From Draconibacterium orientale (lineage in GTDB: Bacteria > Bacteroidota > Bacteroidia > Bacteroidales > Prolixibacteraceae), in the NCBI RefSeq assembly GCF_000626635.1, contig NZ_CP007451.1, positions 2,480,001-2,544,000 of the forward strand: DNA of 64,000 nt. The letters are read 5' to 3'. Both the position numbers and the translations under genes were made by a program. The notes beneath the pieces were generated by a model. It searched no databases. It saw nothing but the letters and a program-made list of their open reading frames with translations, and was not told the origin of the DNA. Of the stretch, positions 44,311 to 53,829 are shown one piece after another; position 1 is the first letter of the stretch; the number at the start of each line of letters is the position of its first letter.

Positions 44311-44811
44311 ATGGAAAAGCTAAGATGGAGTAAGCAAATATTTGGGTCGAAGCTCGAAATCATGCAGGGCGATGAAAAAGTCGGAAACATTGACTGGGAG
44401 AGCATGGTGGGTTCAAAAGCACAGGCTATTATTAATGGTCGTTACTTTACGCTTAACCGTGAGTTTTTTCTTTCGAAACTGGAGATTTACGATGGAAACA
44501 GCAAATCGCTGCTGGCCATGGTAATGGTAAATGTGTTTAACCCGCGCAGCGATGTGTTGATAAACGGCAAACGTTTTGAGCTGGAGATAAAAAACTTCTG
44601 GCAATCGAGCTGGAGCTGGAAATACAACGGTGCTGAGATTGTTACTTTTACTTCGCACGAATTTATCTCAAAAGACAAAGGAACAATTGAGCTGGCAACT
44701 CCTATGAACGAAGAGGTGGAAATTCTTATCCTACTGGGTTTGTTTGTTCGCAACCAGTTTATCCTTTTTATGCTGCTTATTTTGGTGGTGTTGTTCTTTG
44801 TGATTGTCTGA
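44311..44811 (+). CDS. Hypothetical protein with C-terminal membrane helix
   Basis: 166 residues, not recognised. No signal peptide; residues 1-135 are rich in beta strands with alternating basic and aromatic residues (LRWSKQIFGSKLEIMQGDEK, INGKRFELEIKNFWQSSWSWKY), and the last ~25 residues form a hydrophobic helix (FILFMLLILVVLFFVIV), so it is probably a tail-anchored cytoplasmic-membrane protein. A tubby/LURP-one-like beta barrel is one structural possibility, by impression only. Coding is supported by the AT-rich leader, a GGAGGA sequence about 15 bp before the ATG, and consistent codon use. Confidence 0.7.
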   Translation: MEKLRWSKQIFGSKLEIMQGDEKVGNIDWESMVGSKAQAIINGRYFTLNREFFLSKLEIYDGNSKSLLAMVMVNVFNPRSDVLINGKRFELEIKNFWQSSWSWKYNGAEIVTFTSHEFISKDKGTIELATPMNEEVEILILLGLFVRNQFILFMLLILVVLFFVIV

Positions 44812-44828
44812 TTTTAAATAGTACAAAA

Positions 44829-44858
44829 AAAACCGTTCCTGCGTACAAGAACGGTTAT
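44829..44858 (-). terminator. Terminator downstream of metG
   Basis: On the minus strand AACCGTTC/GAACGGTT with a 10-nt loop is followed by a run of eight T. It lies about 190 bp past the metG stop. Confidence 0.6.
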
Positions 44859-44964
44859 ATATGTTGAGTAAGTTTTCTACCCGTCCGTCAGCTGATGGAC
44901 AGTAAGAAACCTTACGGAAAAGCGCCAACGCTATGTTGGCACTTGTTATCTTAATCAATGTTCA

Positions 44965-45041
44965 TGTCATTTCGAAGGAGGTATGACTGAGAAATCTGTT
45001 TCAATCGAAGAGATTTCTCCTCCTGCGTCGTCGAAATGACA
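44965..45041. repeat. Long imperfect palindrome (intergenic repeat element)
   Basis: TGTCATTTCGA (44965) is inverted at 45031-45041 and GAGAAATCT (44989) at 45011-45019, forming a two-step stem. Elements of this kind (GTCATTTCGA... AGATTTCTC) recur between genes in many Bacteroidota. Confidence 0.7.
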
Positions 45042-45045
45042 GTGG

Positions 45046-47079
45046 TTATCGAATTTCCGATCCGTTTTTAACCGCCTTATCCGGCGAAACGATTGACAGA
45101 GTTCCATCCGCATTTTCAGCACAAAGGATCATTCCCTGCGATTCGATACCGCGCAATTTTTTAGGTGCGAGGTTTACTAGGATTGAAACCTGTTTGCCAA
45201 TCAATTCTTCCGGCTGGTAATACTCGGCAATTCCGGAAACAACAGTTCGCTGGTCGATTCCGGTGTCGATTTTCAATTTCAGCAGCTTTTTGGTTTTGGC
45301 TACTTTTTCACATTCGATAACCGTTCCGGCACGAACATCCATTTTGGCAAAATCATCGAACTCGATGTTTTCTTTTGCCGGAGCTGCTTTGGCTTCCGCC
45401 ATTTCGTTGGCTTTTTTGGTGGCAGCCAGTTTTTGCAATTGCGCCTCAATTACTTTGTCTTCAATCTTTTCGAAAAGTAATTCAGGCTTGTTTACTTTGT
45501 GGCCGCTTGGCAACAAATCAGTTTCTCCTAATTTTTCCCAATCCATTTTTTCAAAGTTCAGGAAGCCACGCAGTTTTTCCATGCTGAAAGGCAGGAACGG
45601 CTCCAGACAAATGGTAAGGTTGGCGGTAATCTGCAAGCAGATATTCATGATTGTTTTTACACGCTCGGCATCTGTTTTTACCACTTTCCATGGTTCTTCG
45701 TCGGCCAGGTATTTGTTCCCCAAACGCGCCAGATCCATTGCATTTTTCAGCGATTCGCGAATACGGAAACTGTCGATACTTTTTTCAACTTCGCCTTTAA
45801 TTTTTGCTATCTCGGCCAGTGTTTCTTTGTCGTGATCAGTTAATTCGCCACGGGCAGGAACTTCGCCATCGTAATATTTTTGCGTAAGTACCAGGGCGCG
45901 GTTTACAAAGTTTCCGAGCACAGCTACCAACTCGTTATTATTGCGGTTCTGGAAATCTTTCCAGGTAAAATCGTTGTCTTTTGTTTCCGGTGCGTTGGCG
46001 GTCAATACATATTTCAGCACATCTTCTTTTCCCGGGAAATCTTCCAGATATTCATGCAACCAAACAGCCCAGTTGCGTGATGTTGAAATTTTATCGTTTT
46101 CCAGGTTCAGGAATTCGTTAGCCGGCACATTTTCCGGCAGATTGAAAGTTCCTTCAGCCTTTAGCATGCTCGGGAAAATAATACAGTGGAAAACAATGTT
46201 GTCTTTTCCGATGAAGTGCAACATGCGTGTTTCCGGATCTTTCCAGTAAGTTTCCCAGTCTTCGGTCAGTTCTTTTGTTGCCGAAATGTAACCGATGGGC
46301 GCATCAAACCAAACGTACAATACTTTTCCTTCAACTCCTTCAACGGGAACAGGCACACCCCAATCGAGGTCGCGGGTTACGGCACGTGGCATCAAACCAC
46401 TGTCGATCCACGATTTGCACTGTCCGTACACGTTGGTTTTCCATTCTTTGTGACCTTCCAAAATCCATTCTTTTAGCCACGGTTCGTACTGATCGAGCGG
46501 CAGGTACCAGTGTTTGGTTTCTTTTAAAACCGGCTGGTTTCCGCTGATGGTTGACGTTGGATTGATCAATTCGGTCGGGCTTAACGAAGTTCCGCAGCTT
46601 TCGCACTGGTCGCCGTAAGCTTTTTCGAAACCACATTTTGGGCAGGTTCCTATAATGTAGCGGTCGGCCAAAAACTGCTTGTTGGCTTCGTCGTAATATT
46701 GCTCCGATGTTTTTTCTACAAACTTACCTTCGTCGTACAATTTCTTGAAGAACTCAGCAGCCGTTTCATGATGAACCGGCGAACTTGTACGTGAGTAAAC
46801 GTCGAACGAAATGCCAAATTTCTCGAACGAATCTTTGATGATTCCGTGAAACTTGTCAACCACATCCTGCGGTGTAATGCCTTCGTTTTTGGCCTTCAAA
46901 GTAATTGGAACCCCGTGTTCGTCGGAGCCGCCAATCATAATTACATCCTCGTTTTTCAGGCGGAGGTAACGTGCATAAATATCGGCAGGAACATAAACTC
47001 CGGCAAGGTGACCAATGTGAATTGGGCCGTTGGCATAAGGCAGTGCTGTTGTTATTAGCGTACGTTTGAACTTACTCAT
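45046..47079 (-). CDS. metG: Methionine--tRNA ligase
   Basis: 677 residues from ATG 47079. The class I signature is [14 protein letters not shown]; the zinc knuckle is [17 protein letters not shown]; the second signature reads KISTSRNW in place of KMSKS. An anticodon-binding helical domain follows, and the C-terminal ~110 residues ([30 protein letters not shown]) are the EMAPII/Arc1p-like tRNA-binding domain. It charges tRNA-Met in the cytoplasm. An upstream extension to 47112 is not needed. Confidence 0.97.
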   Translation of the reverse strand: MSKFKRTLITTALPYANGPIHIGHLAGVYVPADIYARYLRLKNEDVIMIGGSDEHGVPITLKAKNEGITPQDVVDKFHGIIKDSFEKFGISFDVYSRTSSPVHHETAAEFFKKLYDEGKFVEKTSEQYYDEANKQFLADRYIIGTCPKCGFEKAYGDQCESCGTSLSPTELINPTSTISGNQPVLKETKHWYLPLDQYEPWLKEWILEGHKEWKTNVYGQCKSWIDSGLMPRAVTRDLDWGVPVPVEGVEGKVLYVWFDAPIGYISATKELTEDWETYWKDPETRMLHFIGKDNIVFHCIIFPSMLKAEGTFNLPENVPANEFLNLENDKISTSRNWAVWLHEYLEDFPGKEDVLKYVLTANAPETKDNDFTWKDFQNRNNNELVAVLGNFVNRALVLTQKYYDGEVPARGELTDHDKETLAEIAKIKGEVEKSIDSFRIRESLKNAMDLARLGNKYLADEEPWKVVKTDAERVKTIMNICLQITANLTICLEPFLPFSMEKLRGFLNFEKMDWEKLGETDLLPSGHKVNKPELLFEKIEDKVIEAQLQKLAATKKANEMAEAKAAPAKENIEFDDFAKMDVRAGTVIECEKVAKTKKLLKLKIDTGIDQRTVVSGIAEYYQPEELIGKQVSILVNLAPKKLRGIESQGMILCAENADGTLSIVSPDKAVKNGSEIR

Positions 47080-47297
47080 AATTCTATTTTGGCGGAATCG
47101 CGATAAATGCAAACTTCTTCATTGTTTCAAAATTTTAAAATCCTCATTTACTTCAGTAGACTCCGGTTTTAAAATTTCTCACGCCTCGAATTTTATCATT
47201 TCTGGCGATTCCATTTTTAACTGATTTTAGGGCTGCAAAGATAGCAAAAATCAGAGAGCTATTTTAAAACTATTACCTTCGTAAAAAAATTAGTTCG

Positions 47298-47951
47298 ATG
47301 GCACAATTTTCACATATTATCTTCGATCTCGACGGAACATTAACCGACAATACGCTGGGCATAAAAAATTCGTTGAAATATGCGTTGGAGCGAATGCAGG
47401 TTGACGGCTACCACGAAAATATTCTGGACACTTTTATCGGCCCTCCGTTGCAGTGGGGATTTAGCACGCAGTTTGGAATGAGCGAACGCGACACAAAACT
47501 GGCGGTGGAGTATTTTCGTGAATATTACGGCGAACATGGCTGGCATCAGAACGATCCGTACGACGGAATTATGGAGTTGCTGGCCGAGTTGGATGCGCAG
47601 GGAAAACGGATGTATGTGGCCACTGCGAAACTGGAAAAGTATGCCAGTAAAATTATCGAACATTTTGAAATGGACCGCTACATTATTCAGTTGAAAGGAG
47701 CCGATTATCATGCAAAAAAGGCCACTAAAAATGAGATTATTGCGGATGTGCTGACGATGCAACAATTGGTGCCGTCGGAAGAAATTGTAATGGTTGGCGA
47801 TACCGTTTACGATATTGAAGGCGGTAACGAAAATGAAATATCGACCATTGCCGTGGGTTACGGTTTTGGGAAAGAGGAAGATTTGCGTGCAGCCAATCCC
47901 GATTATTTCGCTGCGGATGTGGAAGAGCTGTACGAGATTTTAGCCGGTTGA
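47298..47951 (+). CDS. HAD-superfamily hydrolase, phosphoglycolate phosphatase-like
   Basis: 217 residues. HAD motif I IIFDLDGTLTD at residues 7-17, a helical cap, motif II YVATAKLEKYA, motif III Lys in KKATKNEII, and motif IV VMVGDTVYDIEGG. The Gph/PpaX subgroup fits the size and the FIGPPLQWGFSTQFG cap sequence. A cytoplasmic phosphomonoesterase; substrate unknown. Transcribed away from metG, with a run-on into the LD-carboxypeptidase gene possible (57 bp). Confidence 0.9.
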   Translation: MAQFSHIIFDLDGTLTDNTLGIKNSLKYALERMQVDGYHENILDTFIGPPLQWGFSTQFGMSERDTKLAVEYFREYYGEHGWHQNDPYDGIMELLAELDAQGKRMYVATAKLEKYASKIIEHFEMDRYIIQLKGADYHAKKATKNEIIADVLTMQQLVPSEEIVMVGDTVYDIEGGNENEISTIAVGYGFGKEEDLRAANPDYFAADVEELYEILAG

Positions 47952-48008
47952 GGCAGTTTTACCATTTACTTTGTATTTTTGAATAACTTCAAACTTCTGA
48001 CAAATTTT

Positions 48009-48920
48009 ATGATAGCACTACAACCCATAAAACCCGGCTCAACAATACGAATCGTTTCACCTGCCGGAAAAATTGATAAAAAATATGTGATGCCCGCTGT
48101 TAACTGGCTGGAAGAGCAAGGGTACACCGTAAAGCTTGGCGAACATGTTTTCGCCCGGCATTTCCAGTTTGCCGGCACCGACGAACAACGTGCTGCCGAT
48201 GTGCAGGAAGCACTTGACGATTCCGATTGCGACGCCATAATTTGCTCCCGTGGCGGTTACGGAACAGTTCGTATTATCCAGCGCCTCGATTTTACCCAAT
48301 TTCTTAAAAAACCAAAGTGGTTGGTGGGATTTAGCGATATCACCATTTTGCACTCGCGCTTGCATAATCTTAACGTTCCTACCATTCACGGAGTGATGCC
48401 GCGCTACTTTTTAGATGGCAAAGGCGCACCGCGCGAAGATTTAATGTCGATGATGAAACTAATAAAAGGAGAGGGGATAAGTTACGAGGTGGATGCCACT
48501 GAATTCGATCGTCGGGGTGCAGCTACCGGGCAATTGCTTGGCGGGAATTTGTCGATCGTAAACAGTTTGCACGGTACAAAATATGACATTGATACAGCCG
48601 GTAAAATCCTTTTCCTGGAAGATATTGACGAGTTTTTGTATCACACCGATCGTATGGTACACCAGCTGAAATTAAGCGGGAAACTGGATAATCTGGCCGG
48701 CCTTATTTTGGGTGATTTTACCGATATGAAAGACAATGAATCGCCTTTTGGTCAAACGGTTCATGAGATTTTTGCCGAAGCAGTAAAAGATAGGGATTAC
48801 CCTGTTTGTTACGGATTTCCCGGAGGACACGACAAAAAGAACCTGGCGCTGGCTTTTGGCCGCGAATGGCAATTGGACGTTGCAGAAAGCGGAACCCGGT
48901 TGAGATTGAAAGGAGATTGA
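48009..48920 (+). CDS. LD-carboxypeptidase (peptidase S66 family)
   Basis: 303 residues from ATG 48009; a TTG at 47979 falls inside a possible -7 box (TATTTTTG, 47974-47981) and is rejected. The S66 core is clear: IRIVSPAGKID, ICSRGGYGTVRII (catalytic Ser region is GFSDITILHSRLH), LLGGNLSIVNSLHGTKYDID, LFLEDIDEFLYHTDRMV and GFPGGHDKKNLALAFG with the late His. Such enzymes trim the terminal D-Ala from tetrapeptides in cytoplasmic peptidoglycan recycling. Confidence 0.92.
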   Translation: MIALQPIKPGSTIRIVSPAGKIDKKYVMPAVNWLEEQGYTVKLGEHVFARHFQFAGTDEQRAADVQEALDDSDCDAIICSRGGYGTVRIIQRLDFTQFLKKPKWLVGFSDITILHSRLHNLNVPTIHGVMPRYFLDGKGAPREDLMSMMKLIKGEGISYEVDATEFDRRGAATGQLLGGNLSIVNSLHGTKYDIDTAGKILFLEDIDEFLYHTDRMVHQLKLSGKLDNLAGLILGDFTDMKDNESPFGQTVHEIFAEAVKDRDYPVCYGFPGGHDKKNLALAFGREWQLDVAESGTRLRLKGD

Positions 48921-49412
48921 TGTTGAGATTGAAAAGAGATTGATAGTAAGATTGATGAGAGATTGAGCACTGAGGCTGTGAGATTATGAGAATCGAGACT
49001 GCGAGAGGATAAAATTGATAAATTGTAGCTTAAAGCCGTTTGTTTTTTCCCTCTGTGCAACTCTTTTACTTCTCGGAGTAACTCTGTGGTAAAATCAACT
49101 AGATTGAAAGGAGATTGATGAGAGATTGAGCACTGAGATGATGAGAGAACCGAAGAATTGTAAAACTGCTAAATTGTAATATTGCTTGGCGCCTTCGCGG
49201 CTTTGCGAGAAATGAAACATGTCCTTATTTTTTCCTTTACACTTTTTACTTTTGCCTTGTTGTTACTTTTGCTCCCTACGCTACGGTCAGGATTTGGCTG
49301 TGGCCGATTTTCAATTTGTAGTGTAAAGTCCTCCTCAACTTTTGCCTTTCTCCTTTGTACTTTTGCCTTTTTACCTTTACCTTGAACGCTGAACTTTAAA
49401 CGCTGAACAAAA
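48921..49412. repeat. Degenerate GAGATTGA-rich repeat region without genes
   Basis: Two copies of a segment containing AGATTGAAAGGAGATTGATG and GAGATTGAGCACTGAG occur at about 48912-48980 and 49102-49140, with decayed GAGATTG units between. The later part (49220-49410) is low-complexity CTTTTGCC/CTTTTACC sequence. A 67-codon frame here (49182-49385) consists of this repeat and is not a gene. Confidence 0.7.
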
Positions 49413-49775
49413 ATGGTATCAACGCGCGAATTGGGTGATATAGCGGAAGGCCTGGCACAGGATTATCTTCGAAAGCTGGGCTACGAGATTAAAGCCACCA
49501 ACTGGTACCACGGGCATTTGGAACTGGATATTGTGGCGCAGGATGGCAACGAGCTGGTTATTGTGGAGGTGAAAGCCCGCTCGGGGTTGCGTTACGAACA
49601 TCCGTCGGAAGCGGTAACCAACTCAAAAATAAAGCGCATTGTTGAAGCTGCTGATGCTTACATTATCGAACACGAAAGCGAGCTCGATACCCGATTTGAT
49701 GTTATCACCGTAATTTTCTTTCAGCAAGGCCACGAGCTGGAGCATTTTAAAGATGCTTTTTATCCAACCATGTAA
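49413..49775 (+). CDS. YraN family (UPF0102) endonuclease-like protein
   Basis: 120 residues, the normal family size. GDIAEGLAQDYLRKLGYEIKATNWYHGHLELDIVAQDGNELVIVEVKARSG has the RNxR-E-D-EVK pattern of a PD-(D/E)xK nuclease fold (Glu, Asp, Glu-Val-Lys). RIVEAADAYIIEHESELDTRFDVITVIF closes the domain. A putative role in DNA repair or recombination is by fold only; the family's function is not settled. Confidence 0.92.
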   Translation: MVSTRELGDIAEGLAQDYLRKLGYEIKATNWYHGHLELDIVAQDGNELVIVEVKARSGLRYEHPSEAVTNSKIKRIVEAADAYIIEHESELDTRFDVITVIFFQQGHELEHFKDAFYPTM

Positions 49776-49960
49776 GGGGGCGAAAATTCAGGTTTATTCA
49801 AAGTCACCCCTCTTTAGTTCTCCCCTCCAGGGGAGATGTCGAACAAAGTGAGACAGTGGGGTGAATGATGGAATAATAGTTAAACATTCAGTATTAAACC
49901 ACCACAACATTTTTATTTCAACCCGAATCTGCTATTTTTAGGCTTTCCAAATTAGCTAGT

Positions 49961-50311
49961 ATGAATATTGAAGAGATCCGCGAGTATTGCCTGCAAAAAA
50001 AAGGAGTTACTGAAAGTTTTCCTTTTAATGAAACCACGTTGGTTTTTAAGGTGATGAACAAGATGTTTTGTTTGCTGGGCCTTGATAATCACCGGGTAAG
50101 TTTAAAGAATGATCCGGACAAAAATATTCAACTCAGGGCGCAGTTCCCGGCTATTTACGAAGGTTATCATTTGCACAAGCAACTTTGGAATACCATCGAG
50201 CTAAATGGAACGGTTCCATCAAAACTGATGGAGAAAATGATTGATGAATCGTACGACCTGATCGTTGCGAGCCTGACCAAAAAGTTAAAAGAAGAATTAA
50301 AAAATTTATAA
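49961..50311 (+). CDS. MmcQ/YjbR family protein
   Basis: 116 residues. MNIEEIREYCLQKKGVTESFPFNETTLVFKVMNKMFCLL is the usual N-terminus with GV-E-FPF; LHKQLWNTIELNGTVPSKLMEKMIDESYDLIVASL gives the W-x3-L and helix-turn pattern. CyaY-like fold with proposed DNA binding; function unproven. It ends 5 bp before the C1 peptidase gene, so they are probably cotranscribed. The 185-bp gap upstream holds a GGGGAGATGTCG-type intergenic repeat only. Confidence 0.9.
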   Translation: MNIEEIREYCLQKKGVTESFPFNETTLVFKVMNKMFCLLGLDNHRVSLKNDPDKNIQLRAQFPAIYEGYHLHKQLWNTIELNGTVPSKLMEKMIDESYDLIVASLTKKLKEELKNL

Positions 50312-50316
50312 GTACT

Positions 50317-51396
50317 ATGAAGTTATTGTCAATGTTAGCAGCGTTACTACTGATGGTGTCAGCTGTTTATGCAGAGGGTGAAAAAGAAGATTTTACCATT
50401 GTTAAAGAGGTGGAGCATACACCGGTAATCAGCCAGGGACGCACCGGAACCTGCTGGAGTTTTGCTACCACCAGTTTTTTAGAATCGGAAGTTATGCGCC
50501 AAGGATTTCCCGAAACCAATTTGTCGGAAATGTTTTTTGTGTATTACAATTATAAAAACAAGGCGTTTCAGTACCTGCTTTATCATGGTAAAAACAATTT
50601 CGGGGAAGGAAGCCTTTCGCACGATGTATTGAAGGTTGTGGCCGACCAGGGTGTAATGTTGTACGATGAATTTCCCGGGATACAAAAGGATGGAAAATAC
50701 AACCATTCGACGCTGGTAAAAGAGCTTCGCGACGAAACGGAAAAGATTGACAAGGAAAAGAGAGGAAAAATTGATGTTTCAGACTTAAAAGGATTCAAGT
50801 CGGCATTGAAAAGCGAATTGGGCAGGTTGCCGGAGAAAGTAGAGCTGGAAGGCAAAAAATATTCGCCATCGGAACTTCGCGATAAATTTGAAATAAATCC
50901 GGATGATTATGTGGAGCTTACCTCGTTCAGTCATCACCCGTTTTGGAAGCAATGTGTTGTTGAAGTGCCCGATAACTGGGCGCATGCATCGTACTATAAT
51001 TTACCACTGGATGATTTGCTGGATGTAATGTATTATGCGCTGAACAATGGTTTTAGTATTGCCTGGGACGGCGACACCAGCGAAGAAACTTTTGTGCACA
51101 AAAGGGGAAAAGCCGATGTGCCGAAGAAGTTGCAGGGAAAAGTGGATCAGAAAGAGCGCCAGAAAACGTTTTACGACCGCACAACCACCGACGATCACCT
51201 GATGCACCTGGTTGGTTTATCGAAAGATGCCGAAGGAAAAGATTGTTTCTATACTAAAAATTCGTGGGGTGCCGATAGCAACGATTTAGGTGGTTATCTG
51301 CATATGACCGAAGATTACGTACGCCTGAAAACCATCGGAATTATGGTACACAAAGATGCCATTCCTGCAGCCATCAAAACAAAACTTGGAATATAA
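50317..51396 (+). CDS. Exported C1 (bleomycin hydrolase-like) cysteine peptidase
   Basis: 359 residues with a signal peptide (cleaved near VYAEG, residue 19). The catalytic cysteine is Cys46 in QGRTGTCWSFA with the oxyanion Gln40; the histidine is His294 in DDHLMHLVGL (aligning with HxMxLxG of bleomycin hydrolases); Asn315 is in YTKNSWG. The intervening ~230 residues match C1B enzymes and not papain. Cytosolic homologues trim peptides; this one is periplasmic or secreted. Its stop shares one base with the S4 gene start (TAATG). Confidence 0.92.
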   Translation: MKLLSMLAALLLMVSAVYAEGEKEDFTIVKEVEHTPVISQGRTGTCWSFATTSFLESEVMRQGFPETNLSEMFFVYYNYKNKAFQYLLYHGKNNFGEGSLSHDVLKVVADQGVMLYDEFPGIQKDGKYNHSTLVKELRDETEKIDKEKRGKIDVSDLKGFKSALKSELGRLPEKVELEGKKYSPSELRDKFEINPDDYVELTSFSHHPFWKQCVVEVPDNWAHASYYNLPLDDLLDVMYYALNNGFSIAWDGDTSEETFVHKRGKADVPKKLQGKVDQKERQKTFYDRTTTDDHLMHLVGLSKDAEGKDCFYTKNSWGADSNDLGGYLHMTEDYVRLKTIGIMVHKDAIPAAIKTKLGI

Positions 51397-51602
51397 TGCG
51401 CGAATTTAAGTTGAGTACTGAGCATATTGAACTGGTAAAACTGTTAAAGCTTTTGCGGATTGCACAAACGGGCGGCCACGCAAAAATCATCGTCGAAGAT
51501 GGCGAGGTAATTCGTAACGGCGAACCCGAGTTCAGAAAACGAGCCAAGCTGGTAAAAGGCGATGTGCTCGAAATTATGGGCGAAACCATAAAAATAGTAT
51601 AG
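51396..51602 (+). CDS. S4-domain RNA-binding protein (YbcJ-like)
   Basis: 68 residues consisting of one S4 domain: HIELVKLLKLLRIAQTGGHAKIIVEDGEVIRNGEPEFRKRAKLVKGDVLEIMGE. The GGHAK and N-G-E-x-R-K-x-K-L-x-x-GD motifs are those of YbcJ/YaaA-type proteins that bind structured RNA. Start overlaps the peptidase stop (ATG at 51396), so translation is coupled. Confidence 0.9.
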   Translation: MREFKLSTEHIELVKLLKLLRIAQTGGHAKIIVEDGEVIRNGEPEFRKRAKLVKGDVLEIMGETIKIV

Positions 51603-51666
51603 CACGAAACGCTGTTGTACGATACCATGAATTGAAAACACAGCTTGAAACAACTATTCGATACAG

Positions 51667-51700
51667 GCGCTTAGCGGATCAAACCGCTTAGCGCTTTTTT
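51667..51700 (+). terminator. Rho-independent terminator after the S4 gene
   Basis: An 11-bp perfect stem GCGCTTAGCGG/CCGCTTAGCGC, loop ATCAAA, then TTTTTT. Confidence 0.9.
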
Positions 51701-51721
51701 GTTGCGCTTCTTTGGTTTCCA

Positions 51722-51751
51722 ATCTGCGCGTGTCAGTTAAATCAGCGTCGT
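51722..51751. repeat. Solo copy of the GxxExxY cassette terminal repeat
   Basis: This 30-bp stretch (centre TCAGTTAAATCA) matches the reverse complement of the left end of cassette 1 (15220-15249) at 25 of 30 positions by eye. No GxxExxY gene is nearby. Confidence 0.5.
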
Positions 51752-51852
51752 TAGCTTTTGTTTTTATATAAATTCTTTTCGCGCTGATATTTCTAAAGCA
51801 GATGATGTTCAAAATATTCAATACATTAGCTAATAAATATAACCGTTTGCCC

Positions 51853-52755
51853 ATGTTCAAAAAGATTCTCGTACTGTTGTTAATCAGCCTTGTTTTTAAT
51901 GCGTTTGTGTCGGCGCAGTCGGGCCAACCGAAATACCATGTAATTATCGATACCGATGGTGCGATTGACGACATGCGTGCTATTTCAATGTTTTTGGCGC
52001 AGAATGATACGCGGGTTTTAGCCATCACCTGTTCGCAGGGAACACTGGCGCCCGATTCCATTTTTGTAAAAGTAAACAATCTGCTCTCGGCATTTCATCG
52101 CGAAGAAATTCCGGTTGGATTGGATAAAAACCTGGAGAAAGAATTGCCGCCCTGGGCAGCATACACACAAAAAATCAAGTGGGCAGCAAATCAAAACTCG
52201 CAGCCTGTAATACAAAAAATCAGTTCCGGAGATTTGATATCGTCAGTATTTAAAAATTATCCTGAAAAAATAACGTTGGTGGCCTTGGGGTCGCTTAAAA
52301 CGTATGCGGAGTTTGTGGGAAAGTATCCGGAATATGTAGAAAAGATCGAGCGAATTGTTTGGTACAATAATCCATATATTGAAACCGATTTTAATGAATC
52401 GGTTTCGCTCGAGAGTTATACATATTTCAAACAAAAAAACCTTCTGATGGATGTGGTTGGGAACAATACCGACCATTACAATGTTGATGAGGCCTACCTG
52501 GAAACCATTAAAAATACCAATTCGCAATACGCCAAACAGATTGTCTGGGTGCACCAACATCCGGAGATTGTTTCGCGAATGCAGGCAGAACATCTGCAAC
52601 TTTGGGACGATCTGGTGGCGCTTTATCTGGCGGTGCCCTATCTCTTTCAAACCGAAAAGGCAGGAGGTGAAGTTCGATATGTAACTGTGCAAAACGATTT
52701 ACCCGATGAAGTGGTTTTCAAGGCCATTTCTGCCCTGTTAGAGTGCGGGCAATAG
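51853..52755 (+). CDS. Exported nucleoside hydrolase-like protein
   Basis: 300 residues from ATG 51853, chosen because a signal peptide (MFKKILVLLLISLVFNAFVSAQ) begins there; an ATG at 51802 would put 17 residues in front. VIIDTDGAIDDMRAISMFL is the calcium-binding aspartate motif of inosine-uridine-preferring nucleoside hydrolases (canonical DTDxxxDD). Later pieces fit the family: LVALGSLKTYAEF (for the usual LGPLTN), NESVSLESY and HLQLWDDLVALYLAVP. The changed middle motif suggests a divergent substrate. Probably periplasmic nucleoside or related N-glycoside salvage. Confidence 0.8.
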   Translation: MFKKILVLLLISLVFNAFVSAQSGQPKYHVIIDTDGAIDDMRAISMFLAQNDTRVLAITCSQGTLAPDSIFVKVNNLLSAFHREEIPVGLDKNLEKELPPWAAYTQKIKWAANQNSQPVIQKISSGDLISSVFKNYPEKITLVALGSLKTYAEFVGKYPEYVEKIERIVWYNNPYIETDFNESVSLESYTYFKQKNLLMDVVGNNTDHYNVDEAYLETIKNTNSQYAKQIVWVHQHPEIVSRMQAEHLQLWDDLVALYLAVPYLFQTEKAGGEVRYVTVQNDLPDEVVFKAISALLECGQ

Positions 52756-52954
52756 TTCGGTGTTTAACTATCTTTCTTGTTGATGCTGCTATGTACCGGT
52801 TGGCCTGCGCCAAAATGCACAAATCGAACTTCAGAAATTATCAATTGAGTTAAATGTTGCGTACAGCCAAAACCATTTATTTCCCGAAAATTTTTCCCGG
52901 AATTATTACAGATGCGATACCAGAAAACGTTTGGGGAATGTTTCCTGTAAGTGC

Positions 52955-53164
52955 TTAATCTTCGTATTTAAACGATACTTTTAGTTTAACACGATAACAT
53001 TCAATTTCACCTTCGGTAATGTGAATGTCCATTTTCTTCACTTCTGCAATTCGTAAATCGCGTAATGATTTTGATGCCATGCTTATGGCATTTTGTGCTG
53101 CTTGCTCCCACGATACAGGGCTGCTTCCAACCAGCTCAACAATTTTGTAAACGCTGTTAGGCAT
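52955..53164 (-). CDS. Dodecin
   Basis: 69 residues, full length. VYKIVELVGSSPVSWEQAAQNAISMASKSLRDLRIAEVKKMDIHI has the dodecin pattern, with the Trp that stacks on flavin. Dodecins form hollow 12-mers that store FMN or riboflavin. Monocistronic; the ~200 bp downstream, up to the nucleoside hydrolase, hold nothing notable. Confidence 0.93.
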   Translation of the reverse strand: MPNSVYKIVELVGSSPVSWEQAAQNAISMASKSLRDLRIAEVKKMDIHITEGEIECYRVKLKVSFKYED

Positions 53165-53305
53165 AATTTTCGTTTTTTTTGGTTATTACTAAGTTGTAAA
53201 TGGTTTCATTATGTACGCAGCGTAACCATAAATAGTTATACGCACAGCTAATTTTAGCCGAACGTTATAATCAATAAAAACGAAGCAGAATAAAAGGGGA
53301 GTGTG

Positions 53306-53677
53306 CTATAACCGAACCAGAAATAATCGACCGGCAACAACAAGCAAAAGCAAAACCAGAACGATGATATTAAATATCAGGTCTTTTGTTTCTTTTCTTT
53401 TTGAATGAAGGAAAGTGGCCAGAACCATAATAATAGTAAGCCCGATGGCCGCTATCGGAATCAAAATTTCCAGAGTAGAATAAACGCCTGGCAGAAAGAG
53501 TCCTAATCCACCCAGCACTTCGAAGGCACCTATTAATCGCAGTCGTTGTTCGGTAAAATCTTCGATCCATTCAAAAACTTTTATGAGGTTGTTTTTAGTT
53601 AAAACAAGTTTCAGCGAACCTGTAGTAAGAAAGAGAGCTGCAATAATAATTTGGATAATCCAGAGCGCTATATTCAT
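53306..53677 (-). CDS. DoxX family membrane protein
   Basis: 123 residues from ATG 53677 (MNIALWIIQIIIAALFLTTG); a longer frame to 53746 lacks a good start. Four helices, and the motif ALFLTTGSLKLVLTKNNLIKVFEWI at the front, with IGAFEVLGGLGLFLPG in helix 2, are typical of DoxX/DUF4267-like proteins. Function is poorly defined (redox or thiosulfate links in some). Monocistronic. Confidence 0.85.
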   Translation of the reverse strand: MNIALWIIQIIIAALFLTTGSLKLVLTKNNLIKVFEWIEDFTEQRLRLIGAFEVLGGLGLFLPGVYSTLEILIPIAAIGLTIIMVLATFLHSKRKETKDLIFNIIVLVLLLLVVAGRLFLVRL

Positions 53678-53829
53678 AATTACAGTTTTTAAAGCGTTGA
53701 GTTGTTTTATTCCTCTTAAAGGATTAACTGTTAAACAGTAACCCAATATTACTTAAATTGTTGCTTTGTTCTACCTATCCTCTCCTTTTTTTTCAGTCAT
53801 TTACAATTATTTGAGCGAAGTGTGAATGT

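Noticed and set aside
45900-45960. KISTS in MetRS as a defect of the KMSKS loop
   Set aside because: This variant is, to my knowledge, usual in MetRS of related bacteria, and all other motifs are intact.
49182-49385. 67-codon hydrophobic open frame
   Set aside because: It is made of low-complexity CTTTTGCC repeats with no initiation signal.
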